Part shown: positions 54,046 to 64,000 of the stretch, piece by piece | How positions within the stretch are numbered: the stretch's first letter is position 1 | Layout: the number at the start of each line of letters is the position of its first letter | Program-made: the position numbers and the translations under genes | The notes under the pieces: generated by a model | Told to the model about the DNA's origin: nothing | Seen by the model: the letters and a program-made list of their open reading frames with translations, nothing else | Database searches by the model: none | Source: Nectonema munidae | Lineage: Eukaryota; Nematomorpha; Nectonematoida; Nectonematidae | Direction of reading: 5' to 3' | DNA: 64,000 nt | Assembly: GCA_030549495.1 (NCBI GenBank) | Contig: JAUIRK010000014.1 | Location: 1,088,501-1,152,500, forward strand

Positions 54046-56490
54046 ATAAACTTATCACCAAATTCCATTTATTATCGCTTGCTTTCAGAAATTTGATTAA
54101 TTTGTACCTGGTGCTTTGACTTCTCCTGCCACAGAGTATGAATAATTTTTTTTAAATCTTTTTCATTAAATATAAATATATATACCAACTAAAAAAGCAA
54201 GAAAGAATAGTATCAATGAATTTGTTTTACCTGATTTTTTAACTGGGTGCGCTATTATATTTGGAGCTCTGATAAACCAAATTTTTTAAGTATTGAAGGT
54301 GTGTATGAAACTTGTGTTGCAAACAGTTTTTGGAAGTGCTATGCCGAAAACTCAAAAGAATTTAGCGATTGTCATTGCTAGATTACAAACTCACAAGAAG
54401 AGAAAGGTGAATAAGACAAGCTAGAAGAGAGGTGGATGGTTTATTCGATTTGAATTTAACCAAATATTAGATACCCAGTGCAAATTAAGCAAAACTCTAC
54501 AGAAGTTTCTAAAATGATTAAAAAAATTAGATCTAGTGACGTTTTTGATACTCGCTATCTTTATGGTAAGAAAAAAATGTGTTGTGCTATTTCAGAGCTA
54601 AGAAAAATAAATCAGTATTATTATTTCCTTCCATAGTCAAAGATCTGATAAAAGAGAATATTCTTGATTAAAACAAATTCAAAGGAACCAAAGAGTTTAA
54701 TATTGCAGATGTAGACGAAAATAACAGTTTTTCTGTTTTTGATTTTCCCACTTTCAATTCTTTTTTAATTGAATTATAATGGATTTAAACAAACCTGTAA
54801 CCTGAAATTTTTAGGAGGGGCTAAATCTAAAAAAATTACTATCACAGCCCTTAAATCTCTATATCCTATGTTCTCTTTATCTCTAATTTGCTAAACTGCA
54901 AAAGAGATAACTCATATGTTCTAATATTTATCTAAATTGATAAAATAATTGTTAATTATATATGTGAATAGTTTCGAAATTCTGCTAGAATTATTATTCA
55001 AAGTATAATAGTAGTATTAATCAACTGTCACCGCCCGCTTACGGACATGGATATAAATGTTCGCAACTTCAATTTTTTCTACCAAAATGTCTGAAGGGAT
55101 AATTATGGACAGGTATGTACTTATGGAATGCCACATCGTCTTACTATATGATTATATTCTTCTTTCCCACCCTCTCTTCCTTGTTTTCTTCTTTTTTTAA
55201 CGGTTGTGTTTATCTGAAAAAGACCAGAGTGCTCGAAAATAAAAATTGTTAGAAATTGATTTGAATAAAAGCTTTACTTTTTATTTCCTTATTTATATAT
55301 AAGACATATAAGGATGGAAAATGGCATGATCTTACCATTTGTGCTAATCTATCAGATAATTTAAAAAGTCCAAATTTGCAGCCTTGCATTGACCGATTTT
55401 TTATGAAGTCGTGAGAAATCTTTAGAATTTAATTTTCCTAACTATTTTAAAAACCTTCATGAAATAATTTTAATATTTAAAAAAAATATATAAATGTTAT
55501 ATGAAATAATTAAATATTTTTGCTATATTTTTAATAAAAATTCTTTAAAGTCAATAGGTCTCTTAAAATTTATTCATCGTTTTCATGATGACCTTGAATA
55601 AACAAAATGATATCACAATAATTTTCCTTGGAACTAGGTAAGCTATAGTACAAAAACACTCACGTCATGTAGAACACACATCTCTCCTTACCACCTACGA
55701 CTAGCACACCCAGATATTGAAGAAGTGATAAAATCTCAGCTACACATAAGTTAACCTTTAAAATCGTGTGTTTAAACTTCATTTATTTTGTTAAAGAGAA
55801 GTTGTTTATTTCGTTGTTATATTTATCTTCTCTTTCACGCAAACTCTCCCCATTCAATGAAACTCCCTCACAATGCTTGCTTAATTCGACGATAATAATT
55901 AAAAATTCATGGCCACCATCTCTTTTAAGAAGAGTATATAATTGTTTCGCGTTCACTATTGTTAAATCTTGTTTCCATTTTACGCGCGTTTTCTTTGTAT
56001 TTTCCGTATACGATTAAACTCAAGTAAGAAAAACTACAATAAATATTTTTACAATTATTTTGAATAAAATTTGAGTATAACAACATAATTTCTAAGTGAT
56101 AAGATGGCAAAATTATTTCCAATAAATTCAATTTAATTAAGATAAAAAAATCTATCTTCATCCTAAGATATGAACTTTTTAGAGTATTGTGAATTGCATC
56201 CCAAAGTTTATGAAAAATTAAGTAAAAGTATTTTGTTAGTGACAGAGTATACTTAGCATGGATGGATAAAATCAATCTAACATGATATCAGGTGTTATCT
56301 AATGTTCAATTTGGTAAAAAAAACTTACGTTTCCATATTACTTTTTAATACCGTCAGTAAAAGAAATTGAGCATTGCATAACGGCTTATTTTAACAAATC
56401 AACGATCCCAACAAGACACGCATTATCGGCGGGAGAGAATAAAAATCGGTCTTTGTCTTTGTAATTCTATAAACCCTCACTCTACAATAT
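54046..56490. other. No gene confirmed; possible decayed element at 54290-54830
   Basis: Plus-strand text at 54470-54600 (QNSTEVSKMIKKIRSSDVFD, TRYLYGKKKMCC) looks faintly coding but is full of stops. I cannot name it. Elsewhere AT-rich sequence; ORFs at 55766-56275 overlap on both strands and carry no motif. Confidence 0.35.
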
Positions 56491-56496
56491 ACAGGG

Positions 56497-56620
56497 AAGA
56501 AGAAGAAGAAACTTTATTTAGTAAAAAATAAATATAGGATAAAATAATATGGAATTAGAAAATGAAAATAATATTAAAAAAGCATGATAAGTTAAAAACT
56601 TAAAGCAAAGCAAAGTTAAG
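56497..56620 (-). mobile_element. LINE 3' end with GAA/TTC tail, inverted
   Basis: GAAGAAGAAGAAGAAACTTTATTT at its left is, inverted, AAATAAAGTTTCTTC..., the same type of tail as at 14798-14820. The body beyond the tail is AT-rich and does not closely match that copy, so it is a different subfamily or a very short truncated insert. Confidence 0.4.
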
Positions 56621-57644
56621 TGTTTAGTATAGACAAAAGATGACATGTAATGGAAAAGACTTGCTTGATCCATAGCGGATAAGTATTGACGTTAGGTGTG
56701 GGGGATCGTAATTTTGAAGGAAGGATTAGATTAGTTACCCCCTCGCCCTCAGTAGAGAATAGCGCAGCAGCTAAAGGAAATTTAATCTCGAATTTTTTTA
56801 ACTAAGATAAAAATAGCGTAAATTCATAGATCGAAAAAAATATGTAATGTCATATATTTAAACTTACTTGTAAAGCTTATTTTTTAAAATTCTGAAATTG
56901 GCCTCCACATCATCCCACACACTAACAAAACCTGTTCATCATGCGTTCAACTATAATTATCACTATTTTCATATGCAAAAGAGCCGGTTTTCCAAGAAAA
57001 TAAGTTTTCACTTGTTTTTTGAATTCGACAAGGTGTAAAAACATGATATGTCTGGTGGCAGAATCGTAGCCCATGTTTATGTGCAGGAGATGATTGATTG
57101 ATTAGTTAAATTTATTTAGGATTGGTTGATTTTAAATTTATCTTGTGAAAAAATAAAACTCTTAATTGCAGGGAAGAATTGTTAAAATATCATTAAATTA
57201 TACCTTTCACAGCTTTGCAGTAAAAATATAATGAAAGGAACTAAGAAAATGCATAGAAAAGTAAGCTACCTCTTCCAACCATTTTTTTGGTCGCATCCTT
57301 TGTTGAGGAAGCAAAAAAACATTTCACTTATCTTTTCTTAAATATACCAAGCAAATACTTGAATGATTTTGAAAAATCCGGAATTTAAATTTTATAATAA
57401 ATAAAATTATTCTAATGAAGCTTCTAAATCAGCAATTTGGAATATTAAAAATATTTGCAGCTGTCTTTTTTGCGTGTCAAGATTATATAAAAGAATGCAT
57501 CAATTCTTTGAGTAGTGTGGCATCGAAGAAGAAATAAGGGAAATACTTCGCAAGTTTTGAAACATTGGCAAAAACTTCAACCATAAGTTTCACAGTAATT
57601 GTGAACGAAAACTAAATTTCCAAATTTTGTGAAGCTGAATTTAA

Positions 57645-57773
57645 CCCATTTACGGCCAATGTTCCTATTTTGGAACATAAGTAATTTCATCTTCGTCTGC
57701 TTTTTTCAATGATTGAATATAAATCGTCTGCGTTTTTTTAAGATATCGTCTGCTTTGCTTGGCCTTAAATGGG
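57645..57773. mobile_element. piggyBac-like MITE, 129 bp, just upstream of the collagen gene
   Basis: TTAA flanks both sides (57641-57644 and 57774-57777). Ends are CCCATTTACGGCCAA and, inverted, CCCATTTAAGGCCAA. It differs from 18827-18957 by few substitutions and two short gaps. It ends 99 bases before the collagen start codon. Confidence 0.88.
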
Positions 57774-57872
57774 TTAATTACGGACCCAATTTGAAGTGTG
57801 GGATATTTTTAATTAATTTAAGTTAGTAAAAAATTGTAATTCATTTATTTTTTTTAATCGAAAAAGATAAAG

Positions 57873-60800
57873 ATGGCGGCGAACACTAGAAATAACCGAG
57901 ATGAAAGCGGAAATAATAGCAACAACAATGTCTTGACAATCATATTTACAGCAGGCTGTTTTTTTGTTGTCATTTCCCTCTGCTTTTTTCTTCCAATGCT
58001 GTACACGAAGTTATCAGTGATCAATAAAGAGCAAACAGAGATCGTGCAATCCATGCTCAGTTCACTACACGAAAAACAAGAAATGATCACCAAAATGAAC
58101 AACAGATTAGAAAAACTAAAAGTATGAACCTTATTCCGTATTAAATACACTTGTATTAATCACATTTAAAAATTAATGAAAAGCTTGAAAAGTTCGGAAA
58201 AAATCCAAAAAAACACGAACGAGTCAAAAGACAGTTTCCATACACTAAAAACCGCAATGGACCGGAACAACAAAGAGTCAATACGGATAGAAGTTCTGTC
58301 TCCGGTGACAGAACATCATCCTACACGTCTGCAAGGATTGAAGCTGGTAGAGACGATGTCTTTACTCAACTCATCAATGAATTAAAGCAAAGTGGAGGTG
58401 TTCAAGAAGTCGGTAAGCTCTTTTCTCTTTTTTACCTGTTATTTATAAGTCCCTTTGGAAATTAACGGAAACACGCAATACAAAACCTCGAGTATGTCGT
58501 CTTTCTTGTTGAGGAAACACAAAACATTTTTAAAACATGAGAACACATTTCCTAGAAATGACTATTTTGGCTTCTATCCTTTGATAAAAGTGCCCGTTCA
58601 TTGCCCCTTACTTTTTAAAATTTATAATTAAAATAAGTTTCAAAGAATAAAAATAATAATCAAAGCCTGTGATTTGAGCGGAACAACAATCGATAGAACT
58701 TTGATTATACTTTTCAAAGTGTAAAGCACAATCATTGAAATCCTTGCAAGTCTTTGATGGCGTATGTAGGACGTAAAAACATTAAAAAATGTTTGAAAAA
58801 GTATTTTTGATTAGTTGCACGTTAGCTATACTAGTTCATTAGATAGTGAATTAACTTGACAGGTTAACTCTTTCTCTCTCCTTCCTATTAAATCAGATGA
58901 TGATTTTGTCACATAAATAATTTTTATTTAGTTAATTAAATCTTAATTTCAAGATTTCGGTAGTTAAATAAATATAAGGTAGTGGAGTAGTTAACAAGTT
59001 ATTTAGTCGAACATGTAAAATATTCTTTACTCTCTCTGCCCAGTGTCCAGTATTCCTCAGTGGGGAAAATATGCTTGCATATCTCATCCTATATTCATTA
59101 TTTTATTGATTCTTTCAGAAAGCGTTGAATTCCCACTAAAAAACGCGTATTCGTTATGTTCAGGCGTCACTTGTGACGTACCATAATGGCCATCTGTATT
59201 AATTGTAATAATGGTTGCTAAAATTTGTCTTGTGATTTTTTATACCTATATACACCTCCATTATTCAGTTTTCGGCATTTTGAAGTTTTGCTAGAAATAT
59301 TAAGGGGGGCTAAATTAACATCAGCGGATCGGAGATAGATTTATAGTGAAAAAAGTAGACATATATTAGGGTGTGTGACTGTATATCCCATGAAGATTGA
59401 TTGGTCAGTTTCTTCATGTTATCTATCGTCTCACAGAGTCTAGTATAAGTACAAGGATAAAGAAGACTATATGAAAATGAAGCACACCTTACAATTGAAA
59501 AAGTCGCTAGACACATATCAACCCATTTTCCATCGTATATTCATTTGAGCAGGAAAAAGTGTTTGTAATTAAGAGATTCACCCTAAAATCATTTGCTTTG
59601 CAACGCGTTCTTTCTGAGAATTGTACTCACTTCTAATTTTCTGGTGATGATTTGAGTATACGTTGTATATAAGAGCAACAGTAACGCATAATACAATCAA
59701 CAGACGTACACTTCGTTATGTAGCATAGAAATTACTAAAAAAATAATGGAAATCAAGAAAAGTAGAAGGAATCGATGGCAACTGAAAAGAAATGAAAATA
59801 AATGTACGAGTATAATAATATTATCGTATATTTGGTAAATATTGTGAAGTAGGTAGTTGCAATTTTCAAAATAATATATTATTGCTTTGTAGATTGCGGC
59901 TGCCCAGATGGCATAAATGGATTTCCTGGAAAGCAAGGAGAGCAAGGAGAAATGGGATTAACTGGTTTCCCCGGCCAAGATGGCAAAGATGGAATTCCTG
60001 GAAATGATGGTCTTCCCGGAGGCATTGGTCAGGTTGGATCCAAGGTAACGCCAAAATGTTAACTAGATAAGAGAGAAAAGATTGAATTAAAAAGGAGGTT
60101 TTTATTGAATTTTAGGGTCTTCGTGGACCGCCAGGACCAAGAGGGCAAGATGGAACTCCAGGAAGAGAAGGCAGAGACGGCAACAAAGGAAATGACGGAA
60201 ACCCAGGACGAGATGGAAGTCCAGGGCGCATTGGATATCCTGTGAGTTCCTTTAAATAAATGATCACAGCATATTTTCAGTTCCTATGAGCTGTAAAGTA
60301 TGCATTTGCGGTCTGGCAAGATGAGGAGGGAGAAAAATACAAAACTATTCCAGTTTATCTTTGCATTTTAAAAAGTAGTTTAAATTCTAGGTAGAATCGT
60401 TTAAATAATTTTTTCATTTAAAATTAATAATCTTAAATCAAACTACACTTTTAATTATTTTAGACCTATTTAAAATTAAAATTTTTATTTTTAATGTTGA
60501 TTAATTTTCAAAATAGATATTGTCACTTTTTGAATTTTTTTCAATTCTATATTTTGGGTAAAGTTGTCAAATAACTGTCTAGCTAACACACCTTTTTAAT
60601 AGAAACAAAAATTTCTAACAAACGAAGATTGTTTTTTAAATGTTTAAAATGGAGACCAAACGCAAGATTTGTTAGGTTTGGTTATGTATTTTTGCTATTT
60701 CATAAATTTAGGCATTACAATATAGACAGTACCTCAGATTCTTAAAAGCATTTTTTATGCTTTTCTTCAAAATTTTCTTCATTCCGTTCATTGTATTTGC

Positions 60801-63800
60801 CTTTCAAATTAATTGATTAAACAAAAAGCGATTTTAGCATTCCTAAGAATTAAATAAAGTAAAAAAAGAAAAGTGAACACACATTTTTAATCACAGGGCA
60901 AAAAAGGCGATGATGGCATACCCGGTTTGGACGGCGATAGTGGTGAAAATGGAGAAAATGGCAAGGATGGCATTGATGGTTCTCCTGGTTTGAATGGACT
61001 TGATGGAACCCCTGGCGTATTAGGAGACAAAGGTTTCCCCGGAGTTGATGGAAAACCCGGAGCTTCAGGACGTCAAGGCCAGCCCGGATCTGACGGCCTT
61101 CCAGGAGATGACGGTATTAATGGAACTCCCGGAAATGACTATACAGAGCCTGGTCCTCAAGGAGATAAAGGATCTCAAGGTATCCACTCTAAACTATTTT
61201 GAATTCTTAGGTCGGTAACAAAAGAGAAAGCGTATACTAACGACGGTATTGCCGAATTCTCATAATTTGGTAACGGCAATTTTCTTTAAATATGGGAAAA
61301 ATAGCTTTCTCCCCAACCCTTACTGTAAATTAAATACCAATGTTTATAACAAAATTCATTTGTATGTATATATTTTGTACGTGTTGTATCTTTTTAGGAA
61401 GATCTGGAAACAAGGGAAGACCCGGTCAAGACGGAACCCCTGGCTCAGATGGTTTTAGAGGCAAAGACGGCAACCCTGGCCAAGATGGAGCCCCCGGTCA
61501 AATAGGAAACGCAGGAAGATCTGGTTTGCCTGGCAAAGATGGAAACAAGGGAGTAGATGGCACTAATGGAAAAGATGGCCTAGACGGAATTCCAGGAGCA
61601 AAGGGAGAAAATGGAAATGACGTAAAAACACTTCTTTCTTTTTTTAAACTATGAATGCATACGGGCAAAGTTAACTCTGTGTAAGTTTCGTTGCCCGTTA
61701 TTTGTTTTATTCGTCCAAAAGGCAAGCACAATTATCGATGAGCGTGAAACCTTGAAATCCCAATTAAAAATAGAGGAAATACATATTTTGCGCAAAACCA
61801 CGATAACATTCACTTTCTTGCTAACTTTAAAACGTATGCACAATGTTTTGTTTCACAGTAAAGTAAGCTAAGGAAGTATTAAAAAAGATTAAATTCAGGA
61901 TAAAATGGGCTTAAATTCATAATTATTTCATCCTTTTATCTAAAATACTAATAAGAATTTTATGAAGAATATACAGTATATATAGACTGTGAAACCAACG
62001 ATTTCATGAATTCACTAAAATCGCGAGAGATTTTGTGTAATTCCCAGCATTTCATGAAATTACTGGAGCGTTAAGCTAACAAAGCACCAGTGTATTCATG
62101 AAATTCATAAGTGAAACTGTCGTACACGAAATTCTCTCAAATTTCCTCAGATTCTTTTAAATTTCTGCTTTCCCAATCTTACTCCAACATATATTGAATT
62201 TCAAATTCAAAAAAAAGTTTTTAAGTTGAATAGTATAGCCTATCTTTTTATATTATATAATAAATTAAATATTTGTATTGCAATAACTTATAAAATATCA
62301 AAAATTGAATTCAATAATTGCATTGATTAGAAGCCAGTTGATATTTATTTTAGCTTGGCCAAACCAAACTATGCCATCTAATAGAGTAATTTCATTATCA
62401 CAGTAGTGATACAATGAATCAAATCACTTTGATGATTTTCGGAAAAAATATTAGTTTCACTTAAAGTTGAAAACATTTTACTTGAAGTTACAAATTGCTA
62501 TATATGAATGTGTGTGTTAAATAAATGAATGAGTATACAATTGCTAATTGATATATAAAAACATATATCTTTGCGAAATGATAGACTAAACATATATAAA
62601 ATGGAAGAGTAATACTCATATGTATAGTACGCCTCTTCACGGCCTGACTCAGAACTGGTTAAAACCAGTCCTAGTGGTTCAGCTCGGTCTGGCCCCTAAT
62701 TTATGTAGTCGGGTCAGATTTCGTGTATAGATATTATAGTTCGATTCGACACAGTTCAAGCTATAGATGGTCTAATCTAGTCTTGCTCTGAATATTATGA
62801 GGACCTGACTTATGCGGATCGGATTTTGAACATGTAAAATTAATAATGTACACGCATGATAGATCTACTTTATAAAATAATCAAAGAAAAGGGTATTCAT
62901 TCAAAGGTTTACTTTGTGTCTGTTAGGTCCTTAAATTCTTTAGTTCGGTACGATCTGTTCCGTAGATATTATAGTTCGGTTGAAAGTATACACGGTGTAG
63001 TCCAGTTCTGGTCTGAATATTATGAGGACCGTACTTAGAACAGGCCTAGTTATATGTTTAGTAACTACTTGTGTTGCTTGACAAAAATTTGCAGGATCTT
63101 GATTAAAAAAATATAAAACAAGAATTTAATTAATTAAAATATATGTATTTAATTGTTAATTCACTCATTTAAAGGGAAGACGCGGTGAACCAGGCAGTCA
63201 AGGAAAAGATGGCAAATCGGGAAATCCCGGAAGAGATGGAAACCCAGGATTTGATGGAAATCCAGGAACCGATGGCAGACCTGGCAAAGATGGATTCCCA
63301 GTATGCTGCTTATCTTTACTGAATAAATATACATATTTAACACGTATCATAAAGTTAGATTGATGTCTTATTTCTTTTCACGTTTAAAAGCATAGAGAGA
63401 GTGTTTAATCAGAATGTTGTATACTACGCAAAAAGTAGTAGTAAGATGAAATCGTACAAGCCAACAATTGACAACTACAATTCAAAAGGTAACGTATAAA
63501 CAATCTTGACTCAAATTCTAATAATTAAAACTAAATAAAAAAAATTTATACACTACAGCTGTCAATTTATTAGAATCGCAGAATAAAATGATCAGAGTTT
63601 AGGCTTCTGTTTATTTGTTTATTGCAACGAGTGTGACAATGATTAATAAATAACATAGATTTATAAGAGGTTTTCAGTTACTGTAGATTTATCTATAACT
63701 CACCTCTACTTTTGATATGGCTTAATTATTTTTACTTCAAAGCTTTGTTCTATTTTTTGTATACTCGTCTTGCCTAACCAGGTGTAAATCATTTAAGTTA

Positions 63801-64000
63801 CTCACTACTCACATTCGTGAAATAGCTCTTTTCATTTTATTGTAGTATAAATCATCTCTCTAAAGATTACATTATTATAAAATGTCAAAATTTGCAATTA
63901 ATGGATTCAAGTTGTATATATGAGAAGCACAGGTCGGAAGGATTTTCAAGTGTAAGTAAATATAATTTTTACAAATATTTGCATTAAGGGTATTGATGGA
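57873..64000 (+). CDS. Type II transmembrane collagen, cuticle-collagen-like N-terminus (3' end beyond window)
   Basis: Structural protein with a membrane-anchored N-terminus and an extracellular collagen triple helix. Exons: 57873-58121, 58184-58412, 59893-60044, 60116-60241, 60897-61179, 61398-61621, 63175-63300 and 63989 onward (cut by the edge); all phases agree. ATG 57873 follows AAG. Residues 1-19 are polar, 20-43 form one membrane segment ending [10 protein letters not shown], then a stalk of likely coiled coil. RVKR (residues 96-99) before Q is a furin-type site. CGC at 161-163 precedes Gly-X-Y repeats starting at about residue 166. The repeats are rich in KDG/QDG/RDG and poor in PP; one interruption is GNDYTEPG in exon five. 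Anchor, LPMLY word, R-x-x-R and Cys before the helix resemble nematode cuticle collagens, but those have few introns; MACIT-type collagens are the alternative. Two exons are exactly 126 bases (14 triplets). Confidence 0.88.

Noticed and set aside
54110-54130. An 18-base microexon (EKSKHQ) upstream of the minus-strand membrane protein
   Set aside because: AG and GT borders exist, but nothing else supports so small an exon.
58176-58385. ORF beginning [13 protein letters not shown] inside the collagen gene
   Set aside because: It is the wrong frame; the frame giving KHERVKRQ joins in phase with exons on both sides.
61498-61731. Minus-strand proline-rich ORFs opposite the collagen exons (also 59866-60054 and 63161-63343)
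   Set aside because: Antisense reading of Gly-X-Y coding sequence naturally yields Pro/Ser-rich open frames.
1-64000. LTR retroelements, Polintons, CRISPR arrays, rRNA genes
   Set aside because: Looked for long terminal repeats, gag/protease/integrase motifs, regularly spaced short repeats and rRNA-like text; none was recognisable.

Overview
The window is AT-rich nuclear DNA from an animal. Genes are split by GT-AG introns, some very short (49 and about 62 bases) and some very long, and most of the window is layered DNA transposons (several hAT families, Tigger/pogo, piggyBac-like MITEs) and non-LTR LINEs. I saw no LTR retroelement, no rRNA or tRNA gene and no CRISPR. The organism is probably an ecdysozoan worm (nematode or horsehair-worm relative). 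This rests mainly on one collagen whose membrane-anchored, furin-cleaved N-terminus resembles cuticle collagens. It is an inference, not a diagnosis.

Three host genes could be assembled from the sequence. (1) On the minus strand, an Sfr1/Mei5-like recombination accessory protein has exons at 24604-24720 and 8450-8644, separated by a 16 kb intron full of transposons. (2) On the plus strand, a TBL2-like WD40 protein has eight exons between 37899 and 53081, with the first exon not found. (3) On the plus strand, a type II transmembrane collagen starts at 57873 and runs off the right edge, with seven complete exons and the first 12 bases of an eighth. A possible fourth gene, a minus-strand membrane protein, ends at 53506, convergent with TBL2.

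Layout. 1-8400: a decayed ZMYM-like hAT, an element carrying a 150 bp satellite, a fragment of a G-rich hAT family and a nearly whole Tigger element. 8400-24720: the Sfr1-like gene, with a LINE ORF1 scrap, an unrecognised decayed ORF cluster, a LINE reverse transcriptase, a ZBED5-like hAT transposase, MITEs and a 2957 bp hAT element with perfect 15 bp terminal repeats and a perfect 8 bp target duplication. 25-36.4 kb: a LINE split by a 3.4 kb hAT insertion, a cluster of TTAA-flanked MITEs and two more hAT relics. 37.9-53.1 kb: the TBL2-like gene, whose 8.9 kb intron holds a Tigger fragment and a hAT transposase itself split by a second long copy of the G-rich hAT family. 53-64 kb: mostly gene-poor sequence followed by the collagen gene.

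The host genes do not form a pathway. What unites the window is the insertion history. Shared nested insertions and empty sites allow the hAT copies to be ordered in time, and inverted element copies flank internal TBL2 exons. Two stretches (about 6950-7135 and 50285-50520) look like sequencing or assembly noise.
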